Assembly (NCBI RefSeq): GCF_029784155.1
Contig: NC_073691.1
Coordinates: 56,059,217-56,123,216 of the forward strand
Reading direction: 5' to 3'
Source of the DNA: Uranotaenia lowii
Lineage: Eukaryota; Arthropoda; Insecta; Diptera; Culicidae
Length of the DNA stretch: 64,000 nt
Position numbers and translations under genes: made by a program. Below the pieces are notes generated by a model that was not told the origin of the DNA, ran no database searches, and worked only from the letters and a program-made list of their open reading frames with translations. Shown here piece by piece: positions 1-10,119 of this stretch. Position 1 is the stretch's first letter. The number at the start of each line of letters is the position of its first letter.

Positions 1-126
1 GAAATGTGGAAGCCTAATTGAATATTTTTGCTGAATTTTATACTAATTAAACTTGATTTTTTAAATAAACGATTTCACCGATTTACACGCGTTTTCCCTT
101 GACCAAATTTTGACCGTATCACCCAT
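1..126 (+). mobile_element. Tc1/mariner (ITmD37E-like) terminal fragment, cut by window edge
   Basis: This stretch is the reverse complement of the left end of the element at 4864-6028. The shared core is GACCAAATTTTGACCGTATC, followed by ACCC and a TA. In the 4864 element the matching end is the 3' end of a minus-strand transposase. Here it is therefore the 3' end of a copy reading on the + strand, whose body lies left of the window. The outer end falls next to TA at 127-128, as expected for this superfamily. The similarity is seen directly; the family name follows from the transposase of the other copy. Confidence 0.75.
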
Positions 127-3100
127 TATCTAGTTTGGCAACACTGCTGAAATTTTTTTATCAGCTCATTTGATAGCATATAACATATTCCTTATAGGGA
201 TGGTCTTATCTCATCTGTGGCTTCTACCGGTTTTGAGATATTTTAAAAACAAAAAGTTTTTTTTTTGGCAAAAATTGCCAAATTTTCAAAAAAGGGGGGG
301 GGCTGCCATTCGGAGGAGGGAGGTCCGATTCCTCCAAAATTTTGGATTTTTTTTATTAACGTTATAATAAGTCACCCTACAAATTTTGAGCGAAATCGAA
401 GAGGATAGTTGCATTTTCACGGTCACTTGGTTTGAAATGACCCATATGTCTGAGCCACTACTAGCCAACATTTTTAAAGCATTGTAACTTTTTTATTTAT
501 TATCTTCAAGATTCGAGCTTGGAGATTGTTTTTGTTTTAATCCAACTTTCAGAAATTTTCCCATTTGGTACCGAAAACATAATCAAAATAAAGCCATTTA
601 AGGAAATTGAACTGTTTACAGCAACGTATAAATTGGCCCATACTTCATAGAACCGTTCAAAATTACCTAACCAAATGTCATTCAACAATATCCCTGCCGA
701 CTTGAACCACATCCCTGGTTCCAAACAGTTTCTAATTCAATCGTAAATCGGGATCCATTCTAAAAACAGCCATAGCCATGCATCCCGCGGGTAGCTCACG
801 GAACAGCTGCCTCCAACATCGGTCGAAGCGACTGGTTGGACAGAAAATTCATGATGCTGCGGCTTCTGTAAAGCAAAAACCCCGAGAAAACCACCGCCCA
901 ACTCAGCCCAACGAATTAACGTCAACAAGAGCATCCCGCTGGTTATATTATGTCATCAGAATGGAAAAACGTTTACCTACCTACTGTTTTTATTTTTTGT
1001 TGAAGTTGCTTCTCTCGTTTTCTGCTGAAACCGTTGAAATTTACTGACAACTTTTTTTTTGCTGAACCAATACAAAAAGACAGCGGGGTCTGAAAATGAA
1101 CAGACAAAAAAAACTAAGGCGGCTGGTAGATATTTGTTAAATGTTATCAAAAGGGATTTTCCTCCACCACAGACAGCCGTCAGGCGAAAAGAAAAGAAAA
1201 CCAGGCGGAACGGCTATTTCTAGCTCTGTCTAGAGTAGGATAAATAGAGTTTCAACCCGATATCGCTCAATCGTTTTTCGTTTTTTGACGGGTACCGGAA
1301 GGTCTTATCGAGACGTGTGAGAAATGCAGAGATGCGCATGTTCAACAGCACAACTTGGACACGTGTGAATCCTGAACACAGAGCCATACGGCAAGGAAGA
1401 TATAACACCGTTCCGCAACCGAAACGGGTTATTGTAAGGGGACTCTCTACACATTTGTATACAGTTATTACCGGGTTTCTCCCTGGGACAAGGGAAGAGA
1501 AATAAGTCGGCCAGGGGTGACGGTGCCTCATCGACCTGTGCCATGACAGCGAAAACTCTGTTGCAATAAACTTTGTAAATTTCATAGTTTGTCGAAATGC
1601 AGATAGTTCCGGACTGCTGCAGGTCTATTTACTAACGATTCCACCTTCCACATCTTCCACCGTTACCTAACCTATTTGCTGAAGCACCGAGAAACAATTT
1701 GCATTGCAGATATCGCTATCGCTCTGCCGACGGACCAACCGGATTATTATTCAATCCTAGGAAAATTGCGGCATCGAAATAACTAAATGGAACCAGAGTC
1801 CTACCGAGAGAGAGCAAAAAACACAGTAAATGTGTATGAAACTGAACCGAACTACATACATTATAACCGTTTTTCAAGGAGTGGCCGCGCTGCTGCTTTT
1901 GACACATTAGATATACAAGTTGCGATCGAAAGCCTTCCCCGGACGGTAGACTATTGTGGGCTTTTCGAGAAGGTATACCAACTGCTGTGGAGCAATAAAC
2001 TGGATGACTGCAATGCGCATTTAGCGATGCTGTGGTACATTTCATGCCGACGGCCCAGAGTTTTACAAAGCTAAAAAAATATTTTATTTTACGAATTTTG
2101 AACAGCTTCGTTTTTAGAAATACATTCCCCATCAATCGAAAACGCTCACCAAAGAAGAAGATAGTAAGTTACTATCGAAATAACGGTTTCTGAACTTTTC
2201 TTAAACCGTAGTTGAATTAAAGGGAATCTTTCGATTGGTTTGATTTAACTATTCACTGTTTTTTTCATATTGGCGATATTAAACACCGGATTCAAATGAA
2301 AATTTGCTGACAGAAATTTTAAGGGACGGAAAATTGGTTTGAGGAATCAAATTTTGTGTAAAGTGCCGACAAAAAGGGTCATCCATACTACACAAATACT
2401 GTCTTAGTGATATTGACGTTATTACACATTGAATTGAGATGATAATTTGCACACAAGAGTATTCAAAAACCGGGTAAAGCTTAGTTCTTTTAGAAATGGG
2501 ACAGTTACGAATGTATCTCAAAAACATTGCGTTTGATCTAAATACTTTCTATGAAGGAAATGAAGGTAATTTTATGATAATTCATGAAAAAATTTGAAAA
2601 AAATATTTATCGATTTTTTGTAAGAATAAATTTTACTTTATTCTCGGTACCTCCCTTCGGCCAGCGCACACTATTTACAGTCATGATAATGATCAATTTT
2701 TCAAACTTATACTTCGTCTAATCTGTATTTTAGGTGGCTACATCCTTTTCCTTCAATTTCTGATACTTTTCGGACCAATACTTCTCTTTTAAAAGAAACT
2801 GAGGCCACTTTAGTGGTTACAGCTGTTTCGAAATTAACAAATTTGATTATTTTTGAGCGTTTTTAGTGGAATTTCTGCTGGCAAAATCTGGCAATAATGA
2901 AGTACAACCATGAGGAGATTGAACTTAAAGTATAATCGATTAGTATAGATCGTAGGTTGCGAAGGGTACATAAAAGATTACTCTTTTTAGGCTTTTGAAA
3001 AGAGTGAAAACCATGGTTTTCGTTTTGAAAATTGTTGTTTTTTTCCACAGGAGCAGAATTTTGGCAAATCATTATATTTTATACAAAATAATAAGCAAAT

Positions 3101-3402
3101 ACATACTTTAATATACTCGGGACCTTGCCACGAGCAGACGTGGTATAGGATTCAAACGCTGGAGTTTGTTAAAAAAAGGGTATTTCATAAGTTTTGTCGT
3201 TCATCAGAAATTATCTGTCCCATAGCCTCGGAACCAGATATACAGCTTACGAGCTGTGGATCTAGCAAAAAAAAATTGTTTGAGGTTAGGTTTGAATGAC
3301 TCATTAAGAGGCAACACTTTCAGATAATCGGAGATTTTTTTTTTTTTTTTGAAATTTCAGCGATCTACCCTTAGTTTTTCGCTTATTGAAAATTAAAAAT
3401 TC
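127..3402. other. Unassigned sequence, no supported gene
   Basis: I recognise no gene here. The part from about 770 to 2140 is less AT-rich than its surroundings and holds open frames at 778-1047 (+) and 1787-2074 (+, 95 residues). Neither shows a signal peptide, domain motif, splice-site context or resemblance to a known family. The remainder is AT-rich. A run of nine or more G lies near 294. The GC-richer island could be single-copy sequence or an old element, and nothing decides between them. Confidence 0.4.
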
Positions 3403-3727
3403 TTGTAGATGTAATTTATCGGCCTAGCGGTTAAAAGTGATGTCCTTTTTAGTAGGGACATCTAAAGATTATGAAGTTTTTATATAGGTGGATAGAAGGT
3501 TAGATGAAAATGAAAGATGTTGAAAATGAGCGGGTAGAATTTATTTAGAAGCATATCATCACATATCAAATTTTTGTTCCTCACGGGCGTACTACTATGA
3601 AGCGGTAGATACTCTTTCATTTTCATCTAACCTTCTATCTACCTATATAAAAACTTCATAATCTTTAGATGTCCCTAATAAAAAGGACATCACTTTTCAC
3701 CGCTAGGCCGATAAATTACATCTACAA
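3403..3727. repeat. Foldback/MITE-type element with ~115-bp inverted arms
   Basis: The left arm (about 3403-3520) begins TTGTAGATGTAATTTATCGG. It is repeated in inverse at about 3610-3727, ending in CCGATAAATTACATCTACAA. The arms are near-identical and include the shared blocks GGACATC, AAACTTCATAATCTTTAGAT and CATTTTCATCTAACCTTCTA. About 90 bp separate them. There is no coding capacity. A non-autonomous element that folds on itself is the simplest reading. Confidence 0.75.
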
Positions 3728-3851
3728 ATATAAATTACGGTGATTATTGACCCTTAGCCGAAGTTGCCGATCATATGCTTCACTCCAATGGTTGATTTGT
3801 ACTTTGTGGACATTTTTGACAGTATTTCCATACTTTTCCACCACTCACACT

Positions 3852-4157
3852 CAGAGCAAGTTCACTGGTGTTGGGAAAAAGTGGTAGAAATTTTGACACT
3901 TACGGCACATTTTGAAAATTTTGCCATGCAAAAACGTTTTCAAGATCTGTTGCCTTCTACTTTTTTTACAACAGGTGTTGTATTTTCGCATGTTGTGATG
4001 CAAAAATAGCAATATTTCTATCACATACGGCTGAAATAGAAACAGTGTTGGAAAAAAATACAACGCCCCAAGATCTTGAAAACATTTTTACATGGTAAAA
4101 TTTTCAAAATGTTAAAATTTCTACCACTTTTTCCCAACACCAGTGAACTTGCTCTCA
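3852..4157. repeat. Foldback/MITE-type element with ~95-bp inverted arms
   Basis: GAGCAAGTTCACTGGTGTTG at 3854 is mirrored by CAACACCAGTGAACTTGCTC at the right end. The arms also share AAAAAGTGGTAGAAATTTT and CAAGATCT. The spacer is about 120 bp. The open frames on both strands (3764-4009, 3851-4063) are products of the palindrome and are not genes. Confidence 0.75.
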
Positions 4158-4464
4158 GTAGTTCTTTGAATAATCAACGGTTTTGTCGCTATCAATTTGA
4201 TAATGATGGGTTTTGAATGAAACTGTGCAACATTATTTTTTCCTTTTTCTCTTGCATCGTAAATATCTAAAAAAAGCGTTAATTTTAAATTTTGAAAAAA
4301 TAGGTCGGATAGTACTTTTTACAAACAACAAAATGCTGTCAAAATTTAGAATGTCCGATTACTAGTAAACGAGCTATTAGCCAAAGAAAGTGTCCCATTT
4401 ATAAAAGAACTAAGCTTTAATCAACTTCAGGTATCAAATTTTATTTAGGTTTTCCCCCCGATAC

Positions 4465-4560
4465 AATATGTTGACGACGATGACAGCTGGATTAAGATTA
4501 TTATCTCAACACAAACCGGAGATATTGAGGAGGACCACGTTAGCCCATGGCTCAAAATAC
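4465..4560 (-). repeat. Fragment of the GTGGGGTAACGTGGGCC repeat family
   Basis: This stretch matches the reverse complement of about 16645-16740. The shared blocks are GACGATGACAG, TTATCTCAACACA and CCACGTT..CCCATGG. It is an isolated, unpaired fragment of the family whose terminal repeats bound 16636-21327. The rest of 4158-4863 shows nothing recognisable. Confidence 0.6.
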
Positions 4561-4863
4561 CCGTATCTAATCACCCCTATATAAATTTTCTTACATAATT
4601 GACACTTTTTATGTAAACGTTTTCTAGACGCGTAGTATTGACGGTAGGAAGTGAATAAGACAAATAATAGCCAACAATCAGGTATCAGAAAAGGGATAAG
4701 CTTAATTGCGACACGTTAACCAAACAAACAGTAAAATTGTGCCTGGCTTGTTTCACAAATTTCATCTGTCACTTTCCTCGAGACAAAAACATCCTCTCAA
4801 GGTTTTGTTTGATGTTCAAGTGAAAATGTATAAAAAATAAATTGATTGCATAAACTCGTCATA

Positions 4864-6028
4864 AAGGGTGATACGGTCGAAATTTGGTCAAGGGAAAACG
4901 CGTGTAAATCGGTGAAATCGTTTATTTAAAAAATCAAATTAAATTTCTTTTTCAAGCCTAATTAGTATAAAATTGAGGAAAAATATTCAGTAAGGCTTCC
5001 GCTTTTCCAAATCCGAATTGCCGGGCCTTACGGTTAACCCCTGCCATCAGATTTTGTACAGCCATCTTGTCCACCTTCTTCGCCGCAGAAAGCCAGTTTG
5101 CCTTGAACTGCTGCTCGTCCTTAGCAGTTTTTTTGCTCTTCTTTAGGTTCCGCTTGACAATAGCCTAGTATTTCTCAATTGGGTGGAGCTCTGGCGTGTT
5201 GGGAGGGTTCTTGTCCTTGGGAACCACCTGCACGTTGTTGGCGGCGTACCACTCCATGGCCTTTTTACCGTAATGGCAAGATGCCAAATCCGGCCAAAAC
5301 AGTACGGAACAACCGTGTTTCTTCAGGAAAGGCAGCAGACGTTTATTCAAACACTCTTTCGCGTAAATTTCTTGGTTGACACTCCCGGAAGCTATGAAAA
5401 TGCTGCTTTTCGAGCCACAGGCCTACAGATGGCTTGCCAAACCAGATATTTCTTCGCGAACTTTGACAGTTTCATGTGCTTGAAAATATCTGCTACATTT
5501 CCATTTCTTTTTGCCGTTTAAAACTCCTGTCCCGGAAGCTGCTTGTAGTCGGCTTTGACGTCCGGCTTGATTTTTGGCTCGATGCACGGTTGTAGACGAT
5601 ACACCCAGCTTATTTGCGGCATCTCGGAGAGAGAGGATAGGGTTTCGCTTGAAACTACCGGCAACTCTCATTGTCGTCTCAGCGGCTTCCGGTTTACGAT
5701 TTCCCCCCGATCCAGACTTCCTGGCTGTCGACAAACGTTCCCCAAACACATTAATTACATTTGTAACGGTTGATTTGGCAACTTTTAGCGATTTATCCAG
5801 CTTTGCGTGCGAGTAGCTCGGATTTTCGCTATGCGTGAGCAAAATCTTGATACGCTGCTCTTCTTCCTTGGACGGCATTTTAACAACTGAAGAGTGAATT
5901 CCAAAATCAAAATAGGAGCAACATTCTACACACACACACCTTCAAAATGAGGGGTGTTCATGTTTTTTAATGCAAAATTGAAAGAAATACGTCAAGTTGA
6001 TATTGACCAAATTTTGATTATCACCCTT
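4864..6028 (-). mobile_element. Tc1/mariner element, ITmD37E type (1165 bp, inactive)
   Basis: The ends are inverted: AAGGGTGATACGGTCGAAAT at the left, and at the right a sequence whose complement begins AAGGGTGATAATCAAAATTT. Both continue into TTGGTCAA. TA dinucleotides flank both sides (4862-4863 and 6029-6030), which is the target duplication of this superfamily. The interior carries one broken transposase on the minus strand. Length, TA flanks and catalytic spacing fit the DD37E (ITmD37E) family described from mosquitoes. Confidence 0.85.
4958..5878 (-). pseudogene. DD37E transposase, frameshifted and with nonsense codon
   Basis: This is a cut-and-paste transposase remnant. The likely start at 5878 (MPSKEEEQ) opens an N-terminal paired-like DNA-binding part with helix-turn-helix-like text such as LRDAANKLGVSSTTVHRAK. 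The frame breaks between about 5350 and 5423. The catalytic part then reads FWPDLASCHY ... PELHPIEKY. I count 37 residues between this D and the E, which gives the DD37E signature. Directly after EKY the expected Trp codon is TAG (5165-5167). The frame then continues open (AIVKRNLKKS...) to a natural stop at 4958. The catalytic D and E are present, so loss of function comes from the frameshift and the amber codon. Confidence 0.85.
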
Positions 6029-6034
6029 TACAAT

Positions 6035-6745
6035 TGCAAGTGAGTTGAGAGGAGAGCTTGAGATTGGAAAGCAAGTTGAGAGGACCACCTGAGCATATTG
6101 ACATGAATTTTAAGTGAGTTGGGAGGACAGCTTGATACAAACAGGCAAGTTGGGAGGACAAACTAAGCTTTTGTTTACAATTTCAAGCGAGTTTTGAGGA
6201 CAGCTTGAGATTGGAAGGAGAGTTGGGGAGGACCACCTAAACATATTGACGCGAATTTCAAGCGCGTTGAGAGGACAGCTTGAGATTGGAAGAAGAGTTG
6301 AAAAATCAGCCTCAGAGTTTGAATTACAATTTCAAGCCAGTTGAGAGGACAGCTTGAGATTGGGATCAGAGTTGAGAGGACCGTCCGAATTTCAAGCGAG
6401 TTGAGAGATCAGCTTGATATAAACGGAAAACATTGGATTGGAGGGCGAATTAAGAGGACAGTTCGAGCATATTGACCGTCTGAGCATAGGACAGCTTGAA
6501 ATAAATGGAAAACACTAATAAGCGAATTGAGTGGCCAGCTTGGACATTAAGCGGGTTGGAAGGGCAGTCAGAAATTTAAAAAAAAAATACAACATGAAGC
6601 AAGTTGAGAATTATACCTCATGTGAGTTGATAAGACAGATTGGGTAGCATAAAAACACATGCGAGCTTAGAGGACAGCTTGACATAAATTATTGAAAAAA
6701 CTCCTTGCAGCAAGTTGAAAATGAAAAATCAAACAGATTTTAATG
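6035..6745. repeat. Degenerate minisatellite (GAGTTGAGAGGACAGCTTGA units)
   Basis: About a dozen imperfect copies of a core like AAGCGAGTTGAGAGGACAGC are separated by 20-50 bp of more variable text such as TTGAGATTGGAA and CATATTGAC. The array begins just outside the TA flank of the mariner element. It decays into diverged copies near 6720. It has no coding capacity. Confidence 0.8.
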
Positions 6746-7017
6746 ACAGCTTAAAATAAATTATTAAGAATATATATATCATCTTAGAATGCTTTGTGAC
6801 GAGAATTTGGGTAAAAATAAATTATATCGCCACCTTGGGGTAAATGGAAGCTCGAGGCAGTTGAAGACATTTTGAAACAAGGTTTAAAAAAATCTATTGG
6901 GCCAAATTCGAGCCAAGTGAAAGGTTAGAATTTGTCTCACTGGCTATTTGAAGTGAAATATGGATTGAATCATGATAGCGATTCGAGAAATCACTATAAT
7001 CATTTTAAAATTTTAAT

Positions 7018-8530
7018 TTTTTTTAAATATGTCTTTATTCGTACCAATTCATCATTACATTTATATTACATTATTACAATAAATTAAGTGTTCAATAACG
7101 AACTGTCCAGAGCCCTATAGTATACTAATCACTAAAATTTATTTATTCGACTTAAGTTTGCTTAGCGCAATCGAGTATTTAATGTAGAAGAACATCCTGT
7201 AATGTCAAAAATATTTTAAACTAAAAACTAAAATCTACCCTAAAATTAAACTAATTATAGAGAGAACGAATCTCTGCGATGGAAGACTGCATAGATTTGC
7301 CTCTGAAGTTGGAGATGATTTTGTTGGCCATCTCTTCGATCGATTCAATGCCAGCAATCCGATGAAGATCTTCGGTGCTGTGCCAAGGTGGAAGCCGCAA
7401 AATCATTTTCAGAACCTTGTTCTGAATCCTCTGGATGGCTTTTTTCCTCGTCGCGCAGCAGCTAAACCAAATCGGAACTGCATACATTATCGCTGGTCGG
7501 AACACCTGTTTGTAGATGAGCAACTTATTCCTCAGGCAGAGTCTGTATTTCCTGTTGATGAGAGAAGAAAGAGATTTAGTGTATTTATTACATTTAGATT
7601 GAATATCTTCAATGTGATTTTTTAAAGTAAGATTCTGATCAAGTGTGAGTCCCAACTCCCAAGTACTTCACGTAATCAGACCATTCTAATGAAACCCCAT
7701 TAAAAGTTATGGAATGATTTTCATTAGGTTTTAAAAATTTAGCTCTTGGCTTATGAGGAAATAAAATAAGTTGAGTTTTGGAAGCGTTAGGAGAAATTTT
7801 CCACATTTTCAAGTAATTAAAAAAAGAATTAAAATATTGTAGCAATCTACTGCGTACCGCCCGTAAATTCCGACCTTCGGCTAAAAGCAAAGTATCATCG
7901 GCAAATAATCGTCTACCTTTTCCTTCTGGTACATCAGGAAGATCAGAAATAAAAATATTGTATAAAATTGACCCAAGTATACTGCCTTGAGGGACACCAG
8001 CTCTAATTGGTATCTTTTCAGAGCATGAATTTTTATTTACTTGTAAGGTTCGGCTAGTCAAATAATTTTGTATAATTTTGGTGAGATATACAGGAAAATC
8101 AAATCGAGCTAATTTAGCTAGTAAACTTTTTTGCCAAACACTGTCAAAAGCTTTTTCAATATCAAGAAGAGCAACACCAGTTGAATAACCTTCAGATTTG
8201 CTAGCGTTAATCATATTAGTTACACTCAAAAGTTGATGTGTAGTAGAATGTCCATGACGAAAACCAAATTGTTCATCAGGGAAAATAGAATTCTGATTAA
8301 TGTGAATCATTATTCTATTCAAAATAACTCTCTCAAATAGTTTACTAAAAGAAGGAAGCAAACTAATTGCTCGATAACTTGAAGGCTCTGAAGCACTTTT
8401 TCCAGGTTTAAAAGTTGGAGTTGGCATTTTTCCATTTATTGGGAAAATAAGCCAAGTGAAAACATTTATTGAAGATTTTAACTAAAAAATTTAAAGTGCT
8501 TTCAGGCAAGGTTTCTAAAGGTTTATTACT
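7018..8530 (-). mobile_element. 5'-truncated Jockey-type non-LTR retrotransposon
   Basis: This is the reverse-transcriptase half and 3' end of a LINE reading on the minus strand. A polyadenylation-type AATAAA lies at 7034-7039 (minus), shortly before an A-rich end near 7018. The 5' boundary is ragged near 8530, where recognisable RT text stops, as expected for target-primed insertion with 5' truncation. No flanking target duplication could be defined. Confidence 0.8.
7251..8520 (-). pseudogene. Jockey-clade reverse transcriptase, two frameshifts
   Basis: Reading on the minus strand, the text FPNKWKNA (about 8450) lies one frame away from KPGKSASEPSSYRAISLLPS, so there is a frameshift near 8425. 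The finger and palm motifs follow: FPDEQFGFRHGHSTTHQLL, then ALLDIEKAFDSVW with the first catalytic Asp. GVPQGSILGSILYNIFISDL comes next, and then FADDTLL, the intact YADD-box equivalent. A second frameshift near 7650 separates YLGV from GLTLDQNLTLKNHI. The C-terminal thumb/connection part runs to a stop at 7251. No endonuclease or ORF1 is present. The order and wording of motifs match Jockey-clade LINEs; the mosquito Juan elements are a plausible relative. Confidence 0.85.
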
Positions 8531-9313
8531 TCAATCGTTCTGTGAAACAATCCTTCTGTAAATTCATTGAAAACTGCTGTAGTTGCATCGACAACAGTTG
8601 CTATCCGTCTGACGGAAAATCAGAAATGGCTTCAGAAAACTCACCTCGTTACTATCGCCATCTTTGTTGTTGGTTGGCTATCTTTCTTGCACCCCATTAT
8701 AGCAGAGGGTATGATAATACAATATTCACGTTCAGCCGGTTGTCTCTTTCCTTCGATAACACCAATACAACCGCAAAAGAGGGTGGGACCAAGTGTGGTT
8801 TTCCTTTCTTCCTCTTTCCCTTTGTGGGCTGTGATGTGGTACTTTTGTTGATACTTTTTATGTATCCACAACATACTACACACTATTGTAGCTGATATTT
8901 GATATGTGCTTTGAAACAGTTATAAATTTTGTTGCCCATGTACCTATCCCATGTTCTCCTTTGAAAATCTAAGCTTCGCCCATACATTTTTGTACAGGGG
9001 AAATGACTTAAGTACATAATAGCGGCATTTGGGAGGAAAAAAGTAATCTTTAAATACTTTGTATTTTATGTTGATTTTTTTCAACGTTTAACCAAAAAAA
9101 GTAAACATTCAAATGCTTGAATGAACTGAATTTATTAAAATCGATGTCCAAAGTTCACGTCCTACTTGCATATTGTGAGCATAGTTGTTCAAGAACTGTT
9201 GGTTTTCGATGCAAACATAGAATTAGTCATTGTTTCTTTTATAACTCTTGTCTTAACTCTAATCCGCTCTTGAGTATCAATATGACAGTATTGGAAGTTT
9301 AGCGGCTTATAAC
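8531..9313. other. No gene or repeat recognised
   Basis: Open frames at 8542-8895 and 9117-9302 have no recognisable domains and overlap competing frames on the other strand. I see no inverted or tandem structure. The part from 8531 to 8650 could be badly decayed LINE sequence upstream of the RT fragment, but no motif confirms it. Confidence 0.35.
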
Positions 9314-10112
9314 CACAGAGAACAGACGTACAAGTTCGAACAAAAAATCTTCAAAAAAGTGTGTAAAATTTCAAATGCTTACATCCAAAAAATACGTTGA
9401 AAATTTACTTGAAACAGTGCCATCTATTGCGCCGTTTAAAAGTTACATATCATATTTTCAAGTGCTTGGTTTTCGAACAGGCGTAATCGTATAAGAACTA
9501 ATTAATTGTTAAACTAACGCCGCTCTAAAATAGACGGGTTCAATTTATTGCAAGATAAATGCAATAAGAGTTACTTTTGACTGGACAGAATTTCACTTCC
9601 TTTATTTTTGCACTTCTGATGCAGGCGATAAAACTAACAGTTTTGGAATAAGTTTTTGCACTTCTTGAACAGTTATCGTCAGAGGAAGAATCGGATATAT
9701 CCAATCAATTAGGTACATTCTTGACAATCAACCTTACCCATCAGAATTGGTTCAAGACATCTCAAACCGGATTACTTTCAAGTAAGTTTTTTGTATCCCA
9801 TTGTTCAAAATTTAGTACTTCTAGCTTGAACAAAATAGCGCAAAACTTTTAAGATATTATTCCGTTATGCAACGTGACAAAAATGTTACGAAACGTTAAC
9901 AGCGATTTTCCGGAAACATGCCAAACAGTTCATACGACCTGTTCAAAAGTGACCAGAATTTTGTTTTTTTTTTCTCAGTTTGGTTTTGACAGTTCTCTCT
10001 GGTGTGTTTGGAGACATCTGGTGGCCCAGCCAAAAAACAAAAAATGGTCCAAAACGGTCGTTGGAAATATTACACAAGTTTCGTGGGCTAGCTTGTACGT
10101 CTGTTCTCTGTG
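9314..10112. mobile_element. TIR DNA transposon, 799 bp, 7-bp target duplication
   Basis: The ends are exact inverted repeats beginning CACAGAGAACAGACGTACAA. The flanking direct repeats TTATAAC (9307-9313 and 10113-10119) are a 7-bp target duplication. A 260-bp relative lies at 38379-38638, and an interior-only relative at 62334-63058 in inverse orientation. No transposase is recognisable; the open frames at 9874-10194 and 9943-10305 overlap each other and share no motif with known families. The 7-bp duplication with CA...TG ends recalls P or hAT superfamilies, but I cannot decide. Confidence 0.85.
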
Positions 10113-10119
10113 TTATAAC

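Noticed and set aside
1220..2135. Several overlapping frames of 80-140 codons on both strands
   Set aside because: They compete with each other, lack domains, signal peptides or splice context, and the composition explains them.
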